A program made the translations under genes and the position numbers. Positions 1 to 10,758 of a stretch of DNA of 64,000 bases are shown one piece after another. This DNA comes from Blakeslea trispora. Its lineage: Eukaryota > Mucoromycota > Mucoromycetes > Mucorales > Choanephoraceae. Position 1 is the stretch's first letter, and every line of letters begins with the position of its first letter. The notes beneath the pieces were generated by a model. That model was given only the letters and a program-made list of their open reading frames with translations, was not told the DNA's origin and made no database searches. Location of the stretch: NCBI GenBank assembly GCA_025331445.1, contig JAIWNE010000059.1, forward strand, positions 1 to 64,000. Reading direction: 5' to 3'.

Positions 1-1965
1 AGTCTTCATCAGCCATATACTGACACCTCTCTGTTCTTTTGCATAGAGAACGTAGTGAAGATCGACGCCAAGAGACAGAGACATTAATGGAAACTCATTT
101 GGCTTCTATTAGCGAGCTGAGAAAGAAAGTAGAAGATTTAGCTAGCCAAGCAGAAGAAGCTACTCTCTTGAGGGATCAGCTAGAAGAATATAAGCATGCT
201 TATGAAAGGATGCAAAAGATGGAGAGCACTATCGAGAAATTCAAACGGAAAGCAGACGAATCAGCTGACCTGAAAAGACAGATCAAAGCACTGGAAGATC
301 AAAACTCAAGTTTACTCGAACGAAGTCATCAAGTAGAAGATGAGTATCGAAAAGTACTAGCCTTCAAAACCTTGATGGACTCATACAAGGATCAAGTACA
401 ACAACTTGAATTGAGCAACCGTGAGATTTCAAAAGAGAAAAGTCGACTAGAGGAAGATCTCAAGATCATGACTGATAGCTGTGCCTATCTCGAAACAGAG
501 CGCGACCGCAACATGGAGCAGGTTCAGTTGCTGGAGGAGCATATCAAGGAGCTCGAGCTTGGCGGTGGCCAAACTATGGACAAAGTGGTTAGCCATCGTG
601 CTAGTGTGGTGATTGATGAAGATGGATGGCAAGAAAATGGAGACACAATGGAAGAAAATATGAAGAAAGCCAATGTGACTGAACTGTAAATGTGCATTCT
701 CTTATAACCATAACACACATTTAACATTTTTTTTTAAAAAGGCGTTTAACCATTGGAAGATTGCAACGGCAGATTAAAGAAATGGAGTCAAAGACATCAC
801 CTGTCAACAATACCGAAGAAGTAGAAACATCAGAGGTACACAAAGCACAGCTTCAGAAGGTAAAAAAAAGGAGGAAGTCTCTATACACCTTGTTGTTATT
901 TTTTGCTTATCTAAATCGCTTCTCTCTTTGTTTTTATTTAACAGGATTATGAATCTGTACTGGAAGAAAGAAACAAACTGAGAGAAGAATTGATGCAAAT
1001 CCGAAACGGTATTCCTGACTCTTTATTGAATCAAACACAGACAATTATGGCATTCCGCTCGCGTATTTTGGACCTGGAGAAAGAGTCCAGTAGCTTGAAG
1101 GAAAGCACGATTCGATTGGAAACAGTCGTTACAGAAGGAACACGTAGTGTAGCCAAGAATAAGGCTAGCCTAGAGAATTTTGAAAAAGAACACAGCAAGA
1201 TACAGGATAGAGTGAACCGGTTAGAGGACATAACCAAGATGCAGTTACACGATATCAACCGTATGTTAGTTGAAGCCAACTATCTGAATGGCATCAGCAA
1301 CAATAGAGATGCAGAAGAGTCATTTGCGGATAGACCGGGATTAAGCGAGTAAGTGAATTGTAAATATCCATCTATCCTACCATGCTTATGAAAAAAAAAT
1401 GGGGGAAAAATCAATTTATAGTCAAGATCTTGAAGTCATCAAGCAGCAAAATGCCAGTCTGCAAATCCATGTGCTTCATCTTCAAGAAGAGATCAATGAG
1501 ACACAAGGAAAGATCCGCAAAGTGAGAGATGTAAGTCATGCTGACATTTATTGAAGGAAGCATTTTAATTTACTCTACTTATAAAAAAAAAAAAGATGAT
1601 CAAATTCTACAGTCAATTGTTGCAAGAAATGACTGTCCGATTCTCTAATATGGGCAGAGCCGACGATCAAGCTGGCCTGTTGAACAGAGCACCAAGAACT
1701 AAAGAAGAAGAGCATGATTTATTAAAGGTAATCGATATAGTGATTGTGAAGCGACGTATATCTTACCATGTTGCTATAGAAACAAATTCATGATGTACGC
1801 CAACAATCCAAGATTGAGCAGCAGTTGATCATTTCAGCATGGTATGATCTTGTGCGACGTAATGATAGAGGAAGTTCACCACTGGCTATGCGATCAACGC
1901 CTTCTTCATGGCTAGGCAGACAGAGAAAAGCGTTGGATGTACATTTAAGACAAAAACTATGCTAA
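1..1965 (+). CDS. HOOK-family dynein adaptor, 3' part (5' end outside window)
   Basis: Hook proteins link cytoplasmic dynein to cargo; in filamentous fungi HookA with FTS/FHIP moves early endosomes along microtubules. Only the central coiled coil and C-terminal cargo end are here. The first visible exon starts after the acceptor at about 45-46. Five introns can be joined in frame: donors at 686, 860, about 1349, 1531 and about 1729; acceptors ending at 741, 943, about 1420, 1595 and about 1780. The exons read as continuous heptad-rich coil with the Hook-like stretch TIEKFKRKADESADLKRQIK, and end with ISAWYDLVRR...LRQKLC. The stop is at 1963-1965. The N-terminal Hook (calponin-homology-like) domain must lie upstream. 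Family assignment rests on the coiled-coil wording and C-terminal shape, so it is fairly but not fully secure; another long coiled coil is the alternative. Confidence 0.82.
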
Positions 1966-1995
1966 GCCTTCCATTGTTTCCCGGGGCAATCTGCA

Positions 1996-2083
1996 CTTAC
2001 ATACATATATATATATACATACATACATACATACATACACATATATATATTTATATATATATCTATATATATCTACATTACAT
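1996..2083. repeat. CATA/TA microsatellite
   Basis: A run of alternating TA and CATA units directly after the Hook stop codon, in its presumed 3' UTR or the short gap before the next gene. It is simple-sequence DNA; the short ORF that runs through it is an artefact. Confidence 0.85.
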
Positions 2084-2240
2084 GTTTATTTATTAGCTAT
2101 TAAAGAAAAGCCCAAGTGTGCTTTTGGTTTACAAAGTGACTGATATTGCCCTTAAATCGGTTTCAGCTCATGCTATAATAATTTCTGGAAATGAGTGTGT
2201 TTTATTTTTGTTAGCAATACAAAAGAAAGAAAGAGAAAAG

Positions 2241-3270
2241 ATGCCTAGCGAGAAGAAAGAAGTTGTGATGCAAAGCAAAAAGTCAAATATTATCTATGAG
2301 AACTGGAAAGTATATTCAAAGCATCACAAGCTCATGTTTCGCTGCAATGAGTAAGTTGAAACAAACAATAAGAAAAAAAAAAAGGACACTCAAATTTATA
2401 CTGTTTGGCAATAGAAAGAAAGCACAATGGTATCTGAAAAGAGACTTGGCTTCTATTTTGCCAGACGAAAGTAGAGCCATCAAACTCAGTTTCGAGGCAA
2501 AAGGCAACGGACATGCTCAAGGTGATTACATGACAGAAGATCGATCTAATGTGTGTGTAGCCTGTGGTGGTGATCAGTACCTAACTATACATCATGTTGG
2601 TAAGTCTTCTTGTGTCTTTAAATTACATTGACTGAATGTTTCAAAACAAAAAAAAAGTGCCTGAAATGTATAGACATTGGATGCCATTAGTGGTCAAGTC
2701 AAAGTCAGTAAGTTTTATAGCCTAAAGGAATAAGAATGTTTCCTGACCTTTCAATAGAGCCGTGATTTGTTACTGCTATGTAAGCATTGTCACGACAGCT
2801 ATGAACAAAAAGCAACTGCATTCAAAAAACAAGGTGTAAAACGATTCAGTATTCCACTTGAAGGTAGAGGATGGGTTTATTTGCCTGAACACAAACGGGC
2901 CAAAAAAGCAGCCTCAGCTCTTATTCGATCGAGCGATAAAATACCTTTAGACCGTCAAGAAACACTAAAGGAGATAGTGTCGCAGTTTTGGAAAGATTAT
3001 GATCAAAAGGAAGGGGATGAGACGTTTGATCAAATACTAGCCATCTGTAGTGAACTACAGGACCATTTTAAGGGACCTGACTTTATTGAACATGGACAGG
3101 AAGCCATACGTCAATTGACAGCAACTTGCATTATGAACGAAGATAATTTGGAGACTTGGCCAGATTTAGAGGCATTTATTAGAGAATGGCGTCAGCATTT
3201 CTTAGATCATGTTAAACCAAAGTATTTGAGTCCTTCATGGACTGTAGATGCTACTATTTATACACGCTAG
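2241..3270 (+). CDS. Standalone EXD2 C-terminal-like HNH/zinc-ribbon protein
   Basis: Four exons (2241-2350, 2415-2599, 2658-2707, 2758-3270) give 285 aa. The protein begins almost at once with the block that follows the 3'-5' exonuclease domain in EXD2: IIYENWKVYS, then EKKAQWYLKRDLA, a predicted beta region, CVACGGDQYLTIHHVVPEMYR and LLLLCKHCHDSYE. The Cys pairs and HH resemble a treble-clef HNH fold. No DEDD exonuclease domain is present and the upstream gene ends at 1965, so this is a free-standing version of a domain normally fused. The C-terminal 140 residues are helical and unassigned. In EXD2 this part is a poorly understood nuclease-associated region; whether this protein cuts nucleic acid is unknown. 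It converges on the next gene with 52 bp between stop codons. Confidence 0.75.
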
Positions 3271-3322
3271 CATTTCGTTGCTTTCTATTCTTTTTTTTTT
3301 TTGGTTTTATTGTATATAAACT

Positions 3323-5096
3323 TTAGACAGAAAGTGTATCCATTGAGATTCCACAGATCTGGAAAGGTTCTGTTTGTTGCTTAGTGAAGGCCACTTTAAT
3401 GGCTCTAAAATACTGAATAGCAGTGGGACAATGTAAATCCAATGTGATTCGGTCCGTATTCTGTACAGTCTGATCCGTTATTCTACAACGAGTCCATTCA
3501 CTTCCGCTCTGGAGGACAGAGACTTCCAACTGTCTTTCAGGATTTTGCATGCTTTGAGGTGTATGAATTACTATTGTTTTGGTATTGGCTGTACCCACTA
3601 ACATCAAACCAAGGTAATCTCCCTGTTTTGGTGCTTTTTTTTTTATAGTAAAATTTTCTCTTAGTAAAGTGTCATACAACATCTTTCTCTTCTTATCCTT
3701 ACCATGCATTGTGTTCCAACAGGTGTTAGGATCGCTGTCCACTGCCCGATGGAAAGCATGCTCATCCCAACGAAAAGACTCAGGTATACTGGCCAATTCA
3801 TTATAAGCCTGTTCTAATTTACCAATCGAAGTGATATTTTCATAATCAAAATGAACTTGTTGAGGCTGCACAAAAGGATCCATGTTGGTAATCAATAGAC
3901 ATCGATCATTCGTGCAAGAAGAACGCACATCGCGGTAAGACAAAGCGGGTGATTCTTCTGCTCTTTCGAAATAATCTTGAGGTGCTACTGACTGATCTGC
4001 TGTCAATGACCGTTGCAAATGACGCACAGCATCATACTATTGTTCAACAAGTATTAACGATACAATTGAAGAGAAGAAAAAAAAAGCTTACAGTATAACG
4101 GTCCAATGATGGATCAAAGGCGACATCTTGATCGGAAGCTTTATGTCCTTTAGCAACATAGGGAGAATTGCTAAGTAACCAAGGGTACTGGTTCATCCAG
4201 ATACTAAAGTAGTGCTCTGCACGACGAATACTATCTTTGACTAGGCCTGATTTACCTAGCTGCGTTAAGAAGTTCTGTACCTTCCATCGAGGTACAAAGG
4301 CGCCATAGCGGAAATCAGCATAGCCTGAATGTAACTTGATATCTCTATTATAGAATCGCCATTTCATTTCCCGCTCATAATGAGAGGGCTTTGCGTTGGC
4401 ATGAATCAAAGTAGGGAAGCGCAAGAAGTTGGTATAGAGCGAATCCATGTAGGGGTTTAAATAGGTGTCATCTTGGAAGTAACAATAGAGTCGAGAAGCA
4501 GTGGCACAAGTAGTAAAGCGTGCCATACTGTTCAAATGTTCGTCTGACTGAAGAATTTCTATGTTAATATCTATTTGAGGATCTAGGTTAAAAGCCTATT
4601 TTGTTTTTTATATATAAAACAGGTGAGCATTTTTTCTTATGGACGTGCACACAGATAAACTTACTTGTCTTGTCAATGGCCTATTTGGAACTAAGTTATG
4701 AATGTAAATATCACTAATAAAAGGATAATTCAACAGATGCTTGACTGCATAGACAATGCTCTCATCATCGTCTGTTACACGCAACAAGACAGCCGAAACA
4801 GGATTTAGTTCGTTTTCTCGAAGTGCCTCTGCTGTAAAATATTCTGAAGGATAAGCACTTTTGGCATTCTCAGATAGACTGGGTGCCCAAAAGAGAGGAT
4901 TGATGTTGTAGTCTGCAGAGGGATTATAAAGTACTTCTCTGTCGACATGACTTTTAGATGACAAGAAGGAATACAAGATGATAAGCCCAACTAATATAAG
5001 TGCAAGCAGCTTCCGAGGCGATCTCGATAAAGGAGGTAGTGTCTTTATGTCCTTTTCCTTTCGGTGTAAGGGCAAAGTACTTGTGTTGGCTCCCAT
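3323..5096 (-). CDS. Type II membrane glycosyltransferase-like protein with C-terminal discoidin-like module
   Basis: Three exons (4665-5096, 4092-4595, 3323-4036) give 549 aa. The N-terminus is short, basic and cytosolic-looking (MGANTSTLPLHRKEKD), followed by one hydrophobic anchor at about residues 29-46 (KLLALILVGLIILYSFLSS), the plan of Golgi glycosyltransferases. The lumenal part has an alpha/beta start (SAVLLRVTDDDESIVYAVKHLL) and a YFQDDTYLN segment that could act as a DxD metal/nucleotide-sugar site. The last ~130 residues (DPNTCWNTMHG, QGDYLGLMLVG, then beta strands and an ending ICGISMD) resemble F5/8 discoidin-type beta sandwiches. I do not recognise the exact family or substrate. 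A role in wall or secreted-protein glycosylation is inference from topology. Confidence 0.6.
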
Positions 5097-5256
5097 TCAA
5101 CTACTTTTTTTAAATAAATAAAAAAAAAAGAAAGCACAAGAAATGATTCGCCTATCAAATAGTAATAATTTATTGCTTAACCAACTCCCAAATCGACTCT
5201 GTAAATAAAAAAAAAAAAAAAGAGAAAAGAAAACAACGTTTATCTCTATTACTGAC

Positions 5257-7738
5257 TTAAAAATCTGTCTTTATGATTTCAGCCATATTTCGCCTGTTAC
5301 TAAAAGGTGGATGTGTTGTAAAGTAGCGTGGTATATGTGACTCGTCTCCATCTTTAGGTGCATGCCAGGTATCACGTATCCATCTTGTCTTTTTTCCCCT
5401 GTTTGAAAGAGCTCTGGATTGAGCATGGTTGGATTCTATGTAGTTTAGGATGGTATCTTGACTGTTCTTGAGTTCAAACTTCATAGAAATAAAGCTATTA
5501 AGAATCCGAATGAAAGAGTGAACTTCTAATAACTTGTGGGGTAGACAGAAAGTGAAGCGCGGTATATGGACATAAAGACCGTTAGCCATCAATTCGATGG
5601 TGGATATGGTGCATGAAAAACCTATGTATATAAGATTAGTCTTTGTCAGTGTATAACTAGATGGTTGATTTCTCTCTTTCTTTTTTTTTACCTTGAATAT
5701 TAATAAGCCATGTCATGTATCGTTTGTCTTCGGGTATATTCATAATATTGATCATTTCGTCCAAAGCATCCTTTCCTTTTCTCAACAGAGTATCACCTTC
5801 GTTGCTCGAGCTTGGAGCTGCACATTCACCTATGGCAAGAGTATAGTCTTTGTTTTCAATCTGTGCTACCAATTTGAAATTGTATTTGCTTGAAGCTGGA
5901 TAGACATCATCTAGGTAGCCAACCTTAAGACGAATGTTCTCTGTAGCAGGAAACAGAAATTGAAAAATAGGAGACCAGACCTTTCGGAAATACTCAATTT
6001 CGATTCCTACCGATTTATCCCTCGTCAATTCACTCAGGTTATCTTGGCGAATCAGGCTGGTCCAGCGTCTCATGATGCGCCATAGACTTGCCAATTCACT
6101 AGAAGCTGGTGGTTTGGCTGTTCTAGATTGAATTTCTTTCAAGAATGTTTGAATATCTGCTTTGCCATACATTGCACGGAATTGTGCTTGAAATCTGATT
6201 TGATGCTGACTAGGCTGAGGTGTAGAAAACTTTTCCATGATATCTTTTTTCATTGTAGCCCATATCTCTTTAAACAAATATGCTTGAGTGCCTTCTTTCT
6301 GAGTTAGAGCGCTTTGGGAGAGATCGAGAATAGACGATAAGCCAAATACCATGTTCTTTTGTTCGATCTCTGTGATATCTTTCTTATGAACATAATGAAG
6401 TAAATGTATTGAAAAGGCCCATCGCTTGAGAATAGTGCCTATGCTTTTTTTGTTTGGTCGGTAATAAATCATGTCCACTTCGACTATGCTCTTTCTCATC
6501 ATCTCGTCTTGTGCATTGTCCAGTTTCATTGACTCATTCATTCCTGCCGATTCATCATCCTTAGCATCTTCTTCTTTCTCAGGTTGCTCCTGTGACTCTT
6601 GCTGGATTTCGTTGTCTGTGATTTGCGCTTCATCTCGAGTGTCCTCAGTGAGATCATTACCTCCATTTCCGTTATCAGTTAAAACGTCGCTATTGCTGTT
6701 ATTGTCACTCGATGTCTCAACGTCGTTTGACTCTTGAGGTAGGGATTTGTCTGCCAAGTTTTCTTGATTAGCAGAATCTCTGCTTGACTCCTCCGATGAT
6801 GCATTATCTGCGTCTCCTTTTTCATTGCTTTTGTGTTTCTTTAGTACTTCAATCAACACAAGTGCATCTGGAGGTAAATTTGTATTGTCCTTAGATGAAG
6901 CTGAACCAGGATGTGCACAGCTGGTTGGTGAAGGTTTGTGTGCTGAAGTTTCATGCAATACATTGCTACGGCTGCTGACTGTCTTGTGCGACTTGGCTGC
7001 AGGCGAAGAGTCGACTTCAATGGCAGGAGACAAACGATTGAGTGTTGGTGCTTCTTGGCTGTCTTTCTCAATGACAACCACAGTTGTATCGCTTGGACTT
7101 GAGTCTTGTATGTCATCGTTCTCTGCTTTGTCATGATCCGCTTTGTTGATCTCTTCCTCTGTATTGCTTGATGCCTCATCAACTTTTAGCTCAATACTTT
7201 CTTCCTTGTCTGTGTGTGACTCAGCGTGCAAAGAGGATGGATAAGAAGAACGAATCAAGTTGATCTCGAGAGAAGACGAAGGCTCTACAGCATTTGTAGA
7301 TAAAGATGAAGCACTTGTTGTCGGTGGTGGTGATGTTGGTGACGACGAGGAAAAGAAAGATGATATAGAATCTACTTTAGCTGTGTTTGTCATGTCTTTT
7401 CGGTCCTCACGACTTAAGCCTGTAGAGTTGCCTTCATTCGTACACAGCTTTTTCCTATGAACAGGCTCAATCTCTTGGAAGGAGCGCTTTAGGCTATTTT
7501 GAAACATGACTGTAGCGCGCGCTACTTGTTTCTCAATCGCCATTTTCATCAATTGTTCACTATGTAGATTCCAGAAATGATCAAGCATTTTTTGGTCTTC
7601 TGAAGTATCAAGCATGAGAGACTGAACTGCTAAAGACATGTGCTCAATATGCGAAAAGGTATTTTTGATCAGTTCTAGGTCGCGTAAAAAGGAGTTCCTG
7701 AGCGAGTTTTTTGTTAGACACGGGTTGATGTCAAACAT
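5257..7738 (-). CDS. Large lineage-specific protein with acidic Ser-rich middle and conserved C-terminal alpha/beta domain
   Basis: Two exons (5692-7738 and 5257-5621), joined in frame as INIQ-GFSCTISTIEL, give 803 aa from the ATG at 7738. Residues about 1-100 are helical. Residues about 120-410 are low complexity, rich in Ser, Glu, Asp and Asn, probably disordered. The rest is a folded domain: IRLKVGYLDDVYP, KLVAQIENKDYTLAIGECAAP, a Lys-containing helix (RKGKDALDEMINIM), then strands TWLINIQGFSCTIST and LYVHIPRFTFCLP. The order E..GE..helix-K loosely recalls a PD-(D/E)XK nuclease fold, but that is a guess. I believe the family is repeated in Mucoromycota genomes; a decayed relative appears at 47033-47171. 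The frame stays open upstream of the ATG to about 7797 past a possible acceptor, so a small first exon (perhaps near 7900-8020) may exist; I could not join it in frame. Confidence 0.65.
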
Positions 7739-7799
7739 GCTGAGAGCATATTGAATAAGTGACCAGGCTTGCCATTCAGTCTCAATCCAATAATCTATA

Positions 7800-9053
7800 C
7801 GAGTGGGAAAAAAAAGAAATGTATATGTGTTTATACTTTTTCTTTTTCTTTTTTTTTTTTTGCTATTCTATAGGTTTTCAAGATAATAATGATAAAATGG
7901 TACTCATAGATACATGCTTGGGTTATTTAGTTGAGAATACAGATTCTTCCAAGTAACTGAAGTCGAAGTCTGCGTCTTGGGGCGTAGTACATACTTGGTG
8001 CTATAACCTTTTGGTCGTGGCATCAGGAAGAAAAGTGAATAAATAGATAAAAAAGTAGGTATACACCTAAGAAAAATCAGAACATAAAAAAAAAAAAAAA
8101 AAATAAGGTTTGTTGTGCGGAAGGTAAATTTTGCCTCCCCTTTTTTTTTTTTTTACAATGCGAGACTATCTTTCTTAGCATAAAATAGACTTATAGCCAA
8201 GTAGGCCATATTTACTCTTTTATTTTCTCTTACAAGGCATGAAGAACTGCTTAGTCTTTTTTTCTTTTTTATCAATTACAGACAATCTTGATCGATTTTA
8301 ACAAGTCGGCTATCAATAAAAATCTTATGTATTTACAATTGTCAAAATAGCCAAACGAGTCAATGTATGGCTACTTGGCATGCTGACAGTTGAGCTGATT
8401 CTATCACAATCAACAATGTACGTTATTTTCTTTCTTTCTTTCAAACAAGAGTGTTTTGTTGTTATATAGAACCTTCCTCTTGACTAGAGTTACACCAAAC
8501 AATTGCGCGGGAAGAAAAGCGGACAGTTGCATACATAATCATTGTGTAAGACTAAAGTCAAGAGAGAGTGAGAAAGCAGCCAACTTTAGTCATTCAATTG
8601 CTGAAACAACAAATCTCGCGTAAACCGGAATTGTGCAAGTCAAATTGAATGAACAACACAAAGAAGAGTAGTGAAGATGAGCATGTCAATGAGTTTCTTT
8701 GATAGACGTTCGAGATGATCTAGAAATCTTCTTGTGCTTTCTTTCACTGAATTTTGTTCCCATGACTAAAAGGCTATTTAAGCAAATCTGACCACTCTTT
8801 AAAGACCCTTTCTTTTGTTTTTCTATTGTTTCAAAAGCAAAGACAACAATAAAGAAAAAAAACACCTCTTTTGTTTTCTCTAATTGTTTGAAAAAAACAG
8901 TACCAAGCTTATTATCATTCTCTAACTCCGCAACTGTTGTAATCATGATCATCCTTTTTTTTTTTTTTTCTTGGTGGGGAATTTTTTTCTTTTTTTTTTT
9001 TTCTTTAACCTTTGTTTTTTCTTTTTTTTAGTGAACAAAAAAAAAAAAGTAAA
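7800..9053. other. Intergenic, divergent 5' region
   Basis: About 1.25 kb between two genes pointing away from each other. It is rich in A- and T-runs (for example near 7847-7861, 8086-8102, 8956-9030). I see no convincing gene apart from a possible upstream exon of the minus-strand neighbour. The minus-strand ORF near 8686-8952 is low complexity and unconvincing. Confidence 0.6.
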
Positions 9054-10758
9054 ATGGGCAATTCAATTTCAAAAAAGAAAGAAAAGCTTCAGAAGCACAA
9101 ACAAAAGCGCCACAAAGAAGCACCCCCTCAAGTGCCCCGATTGGATATTACAAGTGCTGACAACGAATACAGTACAAACACAACACAGTCAGTGAACTCT
9201 ATCCTTGTGACTTCCTCACAACATCGCAAAAGTACACAATCCAATGGTCATTCGGCACTTTCTCAGTTAAACCCTGATTACCCTGTGGGCGATCGTCGTC
9301 CAACGAAAGAGAGCGACGAAGATGAGCAGGCACAAGATACCATTCAGAATGGGGATGCTTATATGGGCAAAGTAGAACACCCTCAGCAGCACAAGCTGTT
9401 GGCTCAATCTGACTTTTGGCCACCCAAGAGATCATCGGGACAGTTTATCGAGATAGACAACCTAGATAACAACCAATTGACTGTCTCCTCCATGAATCAA
9501 TTGACCATGAATTCCATCTCCAGTGTCAACCTACAGAGCAGTATAGCCAATATTGATGATTACATCCGTAGACTTTTAGATGCTGGGTATGCAACCAAAG
9601 TACCTAAACAATTATGTCTAAAGGCATCAGAAGTCACAGCTATCTGTCGAGTTGCCATGGATATTTTCTTGAGTCAACCTGTAAGTCAATAGAATGACGT
9701 TTTTTTTTTTTTTTGGGAAAATAATTATTGACATGTATCAAGTCCTTACTTGAATTAAGTCAACCTGTCAAAATTGTAGGTGATACCCATGGACAATACA
9801 CTGATCTCATTCGCTTGTTTGAAATGGGTGGATTTCCTCCAGACTCAAATTATCTGTTCTTGGGTGACTATGTCGATCGTGGCAAACAAAGCTTGGAAAC
9901 TTTCTTGCTACTATTGTGCTACAAAATAAAGTTTCCAGAAAACTTTTTTATCTTACGAGGCAATCACGAATCAGCCAACGTTACTAAAGGTAAGACGATA
10001 ATAGTTCCGAAAGGGCGCAAGTGCAATATCATCCCCCTTGTTCTCAAAGTGTGTGCATGCATACATGTACGCAAGCACGTCATTTGTTTACTTTTTTTTT
10101 TTTTTTTTTTTTTTCTTGCCATCTAATTGTAAGACTCGAAAAAAAAAAAGAGAGAGAGTAAACGGGGATAGATGTACTGCGCATCAGTACAAGAAAAAGG
10201 AGAGAGACTGATAAAAAAAAAATTGTAGTCTATGGATTTTATGATGAATGTAAGCGTCGATTAAGTCCCAAGATTTGGCGTACATTTGTGGATGTATTCA
10301 ATACCTTACCTATCGCTGGTATTGTGGCAGGAAAGATATTTTGTGTACATGGTGGTTTATCGCCCTCTCTACATAGTATGGATGATATCAGAAACATTCA
10401 ACGACCTACGGATGTTCCCGACTACGGATTGCTAAACGACCTGCTTTGGGCAGATCCTGCGGATATCTCTGTTGACTGGGAAGATAACGAGCGTGGCGTT
10501 TCTTACTGCTTTGGAAAAAAGGTGATTAACGAGTTTTTGGCAAAATTTGATCTAGACTTGGTCTGTCGAGCACATATGGTAGTGGAAGATGGTTATCAGT
10601 TCTTTAATGGACAGACACTGGTTACTGTCTTTAGTGCACCAAATTACTGTGGTGAATTTGATAACTTTGGTGCTATCATGAGTGTAGGTGAAGGCTTACT
10701 GTGTAGTTTTGAACTCTTAACACCTTCCGATCATCAACTTTCACAAAAGAGAAAATAA
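9054..10758 (+). CDS. PPZ-type Ser/Thr protein phosphatase (PP1-like, N-terminal extension)
   Basis: Three exons (9054-9680, 9743-9989, 10229-10758) give 467 aa. The start [11 protein letters not shown] offers Gly2 for N-myristoylation plus a basic patch, as in Ppz enzymes; this decided the start over an upstream in-frame ATG at 9012. A disordered Ser/Gln/Asn-rich tail of about 150 residues precedes the PP1-like catalytic domain. Visible catalytic motifs: [30 protein letters not shown] and [11 protein letters not shown], i.e. the full two-metal site. PPZ phosphatases regulate potassium/sodium homeostasis and wall integrity and are held by Hal3-type inhibitors. GDTHGQ is odd: PP1/PPZ usually have Ile or Val in that position, though the metal-binding Asp and His are kept. 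PP1 itself would lack the long N-terminus. Confidence 0.9.
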
